From Streptomyces sp. NBC_01481 (GTDB lineage: Bacteria > Actinomycetota > Actinomycetes > Streptomycetales > Streptomycetaceae), in assembly GCF_026339995.1 (NCBI RefSeq), contig NZ_JAPEPT010000004.1, positions 620,001 to 684,000 on the forward strand: a stretch of 64,000 nucleotides of DNA. Reading direction: 5' to 3'. The translations under genes were made by a program, and so were the position numbers. The notes below the pieces were generated by a model that was given only the letters and a program-made list of their open reading frames with translations, was not told the DNA's origin and searched no databases. This document shows positions 61,151-64,000 of this stretch, one piece after another. Every line of letters starts with the position of its first letter. Position 1 is the first letter of the stretch.

Positions 61151-61440
61151 GGGGTGCTCTCCGGTGCTTCGGGCCTGAGCCATCGGGTCACGATGCGCTC
61201 AAGGGGTTCGGTGTTCAGATCGTGGAACTTGTAGCGGCCCTGGCGCCGCGAAAGGACCAGACCCGCGGATTCCAGTACGGCCAGATGCTGGCTGATCGCC
61301 TGGCGGGACAGCCCCAGTCCGTGTTTGGTCACCAGCCGTGTGCAAATCTCGAACAGGGTCTGGCCGTCGCGTTCCACCAGCTCATCAAGGATGCGCCGAC
61401 GGGTGGGGTCGGCCAGTGCCTTGAAGACATCCTCCGCCAT
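61147..61440 (-). CDS. ArsR-family transcriptional repressor
   Basis: 97 aa from the ATG at 61440. In-frame ATG 61452 and TTG 61458 overlap the palindrome. MAEDVFKALADPTRRRILDE is the usual start, and the recognition helix is SRQAISQHLAVLESAGLV with the wing RRQGRYKFHDLN. No cysteine metal pair is seen in the usual position, so it probably senses a non-metal ligand. It is the first gene of a two-gene operon with the VOC protein. Confidence 0.88.
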   Translation of the reverse strand: MAEDVFKALADPTRRRILDELVERDGQTLFEICTRLVTKHGLGLSRQAISQHLAVLESAGLVLSRRQGRYKFHDLNTEPLERIVTRWLRPEAPESTP

Positions 61441-61450
61441 AGCCAACACC

Positions 61451-61474
61451 ATAGGCAAGTGGTGACTTGCCTAT
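61451..61474. promoter_or_regulatory. Inverted repeat ATAGGCAAGT-N4-ACTTGCCTAT, ArsR operator candidate
   Basis: Two perfect 10-bp arms, 11 bp upstream of the ArsR ATG. Its position over the likely start region fits autorepression of the arsR-voc operon. Confidence 0.7.
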
Positions 61475-61643
61475 CAAGTGAGGCGCCCTGTCGGCACCTG
61501 GTCCAGATGAAACTGCCTGGATGTTGGGCTGGTCCCTCTGGCCATTGCGGGGTGTTGTCACTTCCGGTCAGGTCGGAGTGGGCGGAGCAGTGCACGGGTG
61601 GACTATCGGGGTCTGCCCAAAGGCGGGTGGTCGGTCTGGTGTG

Positions 61644-64000
61644 TCAGCCCAGGTTGAGGATCGTGGCTTTGCTGGGTACGCCTTGGGCGTTGAGTGCGAA
61701 GAGGAAGTAGGTGCCTGGCAGGGCGATGCCCGGATCGGCCGGCACGGTGACTTCGTACGTCCCGGTGTTCGTCTGGCGGGTGGTGAGCGGGACGCGGCGC
61801 TGGTCGTTGTCGGTGGAGTGGGTCGCGGCGCCGGCGCGGACCAGTGTGAAGGAGATGACGGCGGTGTCGGTGGTGATCGTGAGTTTCGTCCCGTTGGCTG
61901 CGTGGGCCGGGACGCCGCCGGTGATCTGGGGCCGGGTTTTCTCGGTGCCGTCGGTGTTGAGGAGGTAGGGCGGGGTGAAGATCGCCCCGTCGGGGTGGTT
62001 GGTGGCGCAGGCTCCGCACAGGCCGCCGCCGCCGCTGAATATGCGGCCGTCGGGCAGCAGGTTGGCGACGCTGTGGTAGTTGCGGGGCACGGCCATTGCT
62101 GCCATGCGGGTGAACCTGCCGGTTGCCGGGTCCCAGATCTCCGGGGTCATGGCTGAGGTCGCGTCGCTGAAGGGGACCGGGTAGGACTGGCCGCCGAAGA
62201 CGGCGACCTTGCCGTCCGGCATCACGACGCTGTTGGCGAACGCACGGGCGTGGGCCAGGTCGCCGGTGCGGGCGCTGACCGGCTTACCGCCCCCGTTGAG
62301 GTCGACTGTGTAGGCGCGCCGAGTTGCTTTGACGTTCTCGTACGCGGTGGCGCCGCCCAGGGTGAGCAGCTTGCCGATGTCGTACGCGACGGCGTTGCCG
62401 TTCATCGCGTCCGGGCTGTCGGCGCGGGTGCCGGCCGCGGTGATGCTGCCGTTGCCGCTGGTGGAGATCCAGTTGATCTGCTTGCTGGGGCCGAGGTGCA
62501 GGACGCGCCCGTTCGCGGTGGCGTGCAACCACTGGTGGTTGTCGGCGCGGTAGGGGCCGCGCGGGTCGGCTGTCATGGTCGTGGTGACGGGGACGCCGCC
62601 GAGCTTGCGCCACGTGCCGCTGGCGGGGGACCAGACTTCACCGCCCTTGCCGCCGTTGCCGCCGCTCCAGGATCCGCCGAGGACGAAGGCGTCACCGGTG
62701 GACAGCAGCGTCATCGCCTGATAGCCGCGTGCGATGTTCATGTCCGCGGCCGAGGTCCACTCGCCGGTCGCCGGGTCGTACACGCTGGCGCGCTGTGCGT
62801 TGGAGCCGCCGGTGACCAGGACCCGGCCATCCTTCAGGACTGCTGTGCCGGGGCAGAACATGTCGTGCCCGGTGTTGTCCACCCGGCGCTGCGTGATGCG
62901 GCCGGTGGCCAGGTCCATGATTGCAGTTTGCGTATAGCCGTTGCTGCCGCCGAAGCGGTCGGCGCCGTATGCGGACCACGCGAGCATCTTGTTGCCCGGC
63001 AGGACCGCGGTGGCGACAGGGACAAGCGGGAAGCCCGTCAGCTTGCCCCACAGGCCGTGGGCGGCCGGGTCGGCGGGAGCGCTGAGGCGGATCTCGGCCG
63101 CCGAGGACCACGGACCGCGGCCCCCCGCCTCGGTGGTCGCGGTCAGTCGGACGTAGCGGGCGGTGACGGTACGCGTGAACGTGGCCCCTTTCGGGGTGTC
63201 GTCGTCCTTCCAGGTTCCGCTCGCCACCGGGGTGCTGAAGGAGGTGCCGTTGGTGCTGGTGGTGACGGTGTAGGCGCCGATCCGGCCGTTGACGCCGGTG
63301 CGGCGGGGTTCGTAGGACAGGGCGGAGACGCGGCGGGCCGTCTTCATGTCGATGGTGATGGTGTGCGGCAACGGCGTGGCCGTAGGTGTCCACTTGCTGT
63401 GCCACAGGGTGTTGGGGTCGCCGTCCAGGGCGCGGGCGGGGCTGTGGTCGCCCTTCGCCGTCTCGTGGTCGCTTGCGGTCGCGGTCCAGCCGTCGCGGGG
63501 CAGGTCGACCACGGCTGCGGTGGTGCCCGGATCGCCGAGCAGGTTGATCTCGGCGGCGCTGGTCCATGAGCCGCGGTTGCCGGCCTCGGTGGTCGCGGTC
63601 AGCCGGATGTAGCGGGCGCCTTTGGGCGCGAAGCTCAGGGTCTTGACGGTGTTGTCGTCGGCCAGGGTGCCGGTGGCCACCGCCTCCCCCCACACGGTTC
63701 CCTCCGCGCTGAGGTGGATTGCGTACTCGCCGATCCGGCCGTTGATGCCGGTGGCTCGGGGCTGGTAGACGAGCGCGGAGACGACCACCGTCCTGTGCAT
63801 GTCGATGGTGATGGTGTGCGGAAACGGCGTGGCCGTGGGCGTCCACTGGCTGTGCCACAGGGTGTTGGGGTCGCCGTCCAGGGCGCGGACGGGGCTGTGG
63901 TCGCCCTTCGCCGTCTCATGATCGCTTGCGGTCGCCGTCCAGCCGTCGCGGGGCAGGGTGGGCGCGGCAGGCTCCATCGCAACGGCGGGAGCAGCCTGGT
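61644..64000 (-). CDS. Galactose oxidase-like copper radical enzyme with two CBM32/F5-8C domains (5' end cut)
   Basis: At least 785 codons, open at the right edge, where QAAPAVAMEPAAPTLPRDGW looks like sequence just after a signal peptide. Two nearly identical F5/8-type discoidin (CBM32) domains come first, each with DGWTATASDHETAKGDHSP, then DGDPNTLWHS. The seven-bladed kelch catalytic domain follows. The galactose oxidase residues are recognisable: Cys in HDMFCPGT and Tyr in RGYQAM (thioether cofactor), Trp in GGSWSGG, Tyr-His in PRNYHSV and His in ATHSTDNDQR. It probably oxidises primary alcohols of sugars at the cell surface. Confidence 0.88.
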   Translation of the reverse strand, partial: QAAPAVAMEPAAPTLPRDGWTATASDHETAKGDHSPVRALDGDPNTLWHSQWTPTATPFPHTITIDMHRTVVVSALVYQPRATGINGRIGEYAIHLSAEGTVWGEAVATGTLADDNTVKTLSFAPKGARYIRLTATTEAGNRGSWTSAAEINLLGDPGTTAAVVDLPRDGWTATASDHETAKGDHSPARALDGDPNTLWHSKWTPTATPLPHTITIDMKTARRVSALSYEPRRTGVNGRIGAYTVTTSTNGTSFSTPVASGTWKDDDTPKGATFTRTVTARYVRLTATTEAGGRGPWSSAAEIRLSAPADPAAHGLWGKLTGFPLVPVATAVLPGNKMLAWSAYGADRFGGSNGYTQTAIMDLATGRITQRRVDNTGHDMFCPGTAVLKDGRVLVTGGSNAQRASVYDPATGEWTSAADMNIARGYQAMTLLSTGDAFVLGGSWSGGNGGKGGEVWSPASGTWRKLGGVPVTTTMTADPRGPYRADNHQWLHATANGRVLHLGPSKQINWISTSGNGSITAAGTRADSPDAMNGNAVAYDIGKLLTLGGATAYENVKATRRAYTVDLNGGGKPVSARTGDLAHARAFANSVVMPDGKVAVFGGQSYPVPFSDATSAMTPEIWDPATGRFTRMAAMAVPRNYHSVANLLPDGRIFSGGGGLCGACATNHPDGAIFTPPYLLNTDGTEKTRPQITGGVPAHAANGTKLTITTDTAVISFTLVRAGAATHSTDNDQRRVPLTTRQTNTGTYEVTVPADPGIALPGTYFLFALNAQGVPSKATILNLG

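Overview
The window is high-GC actinobacterial chromosome, almost certainly Streptomyces. Codons are strongly G/C at the third position, GTG starts are common, AGGAGG-type ribosome sites are clear, and many products are typical streptomycete families (FolE-like GTP cyclohydrolase, CU044_5270-type protein with an ECF sigma factor, TMEM175-type channel, FemAB-like transferase, CBM32 galactose oxidase). No rRNA, tRNA, CRISPR array or complete prophage was found. Both ends cut genes: an anchored secreted protein at the left edge and a galactose-oxidase-like protein at the right edge.

Left part (1-15.9 kb): a serine/threonine kinase - YbjN-like protein - secreted protein set on the minus strand; a relic of an immune-inhibitor-A type protease; a compact GTP cyclohydrolase I / MFS exporter / Nudix hydrolase cluster that looks like a small pterin-related pathway; a DNRLRE-metallophosphoesterase; an MFS transporter coupled to a membrane-anchored beta-propeller; a secreted SH3/collagen-like protein; two IPT/TIG repeat proteins without signal peptides; and two membrane proteins.

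Middle (15.9-36.5 kb): a ferredoxin - ferredoxin reductase - cytochrome P450 cassette; a DHA2 efflux pump divergent from a MarR regulator with palindromic operator candidates; and a long run of sugar and redox genes. That run holds a glucose-1-dehydrogenase-like SDR, NDH-2, cytochrome bd (cydAB), a GMC oxidoreductase, gluconokinase, a 2-hydroxyacid dehydrogenase, a cyclase-family hydrolase, a GH15 glucoamylase/trehalase and an aldose epimerase. Together they could release glucose, oxidise it directly and pass the electrons through a non-proton-pumping NADH dehydrogenase to a bd oxidase. This linkage is inference.

Right part (36.5-60.1 kb): intact genes (methyltransferases, GNAT, M36-like peptidase, AraC/DJ-1 regulator, HD-domain protein, a threefold-repeat protein, DHFR-like reductase, ECF sigma pair, FemAB) lie among many broken ones. 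Relics include transposases of four families (ISAs1, IS5, IS701, ISL3), truncated TetR and AraC regulators, a DUF2000 gene, an NTF2-like gene, an acyl-CoA dehydrogenase, a carboxylesterase and an excisionase-like gene. Two relics carry short tandem repeats. One 500-bp IS5-type element keeps both terminal inverted repeats around an internally deleted transposase. This pattern fits a decaying accessory or chromosome-arm region.

The right end (60.3-64 kb) holds a small membrane protein, an ArsR-VOC operon with a palindromic operator candidate over its start, and the CBM32-CBM32-galactose oxidase gene.
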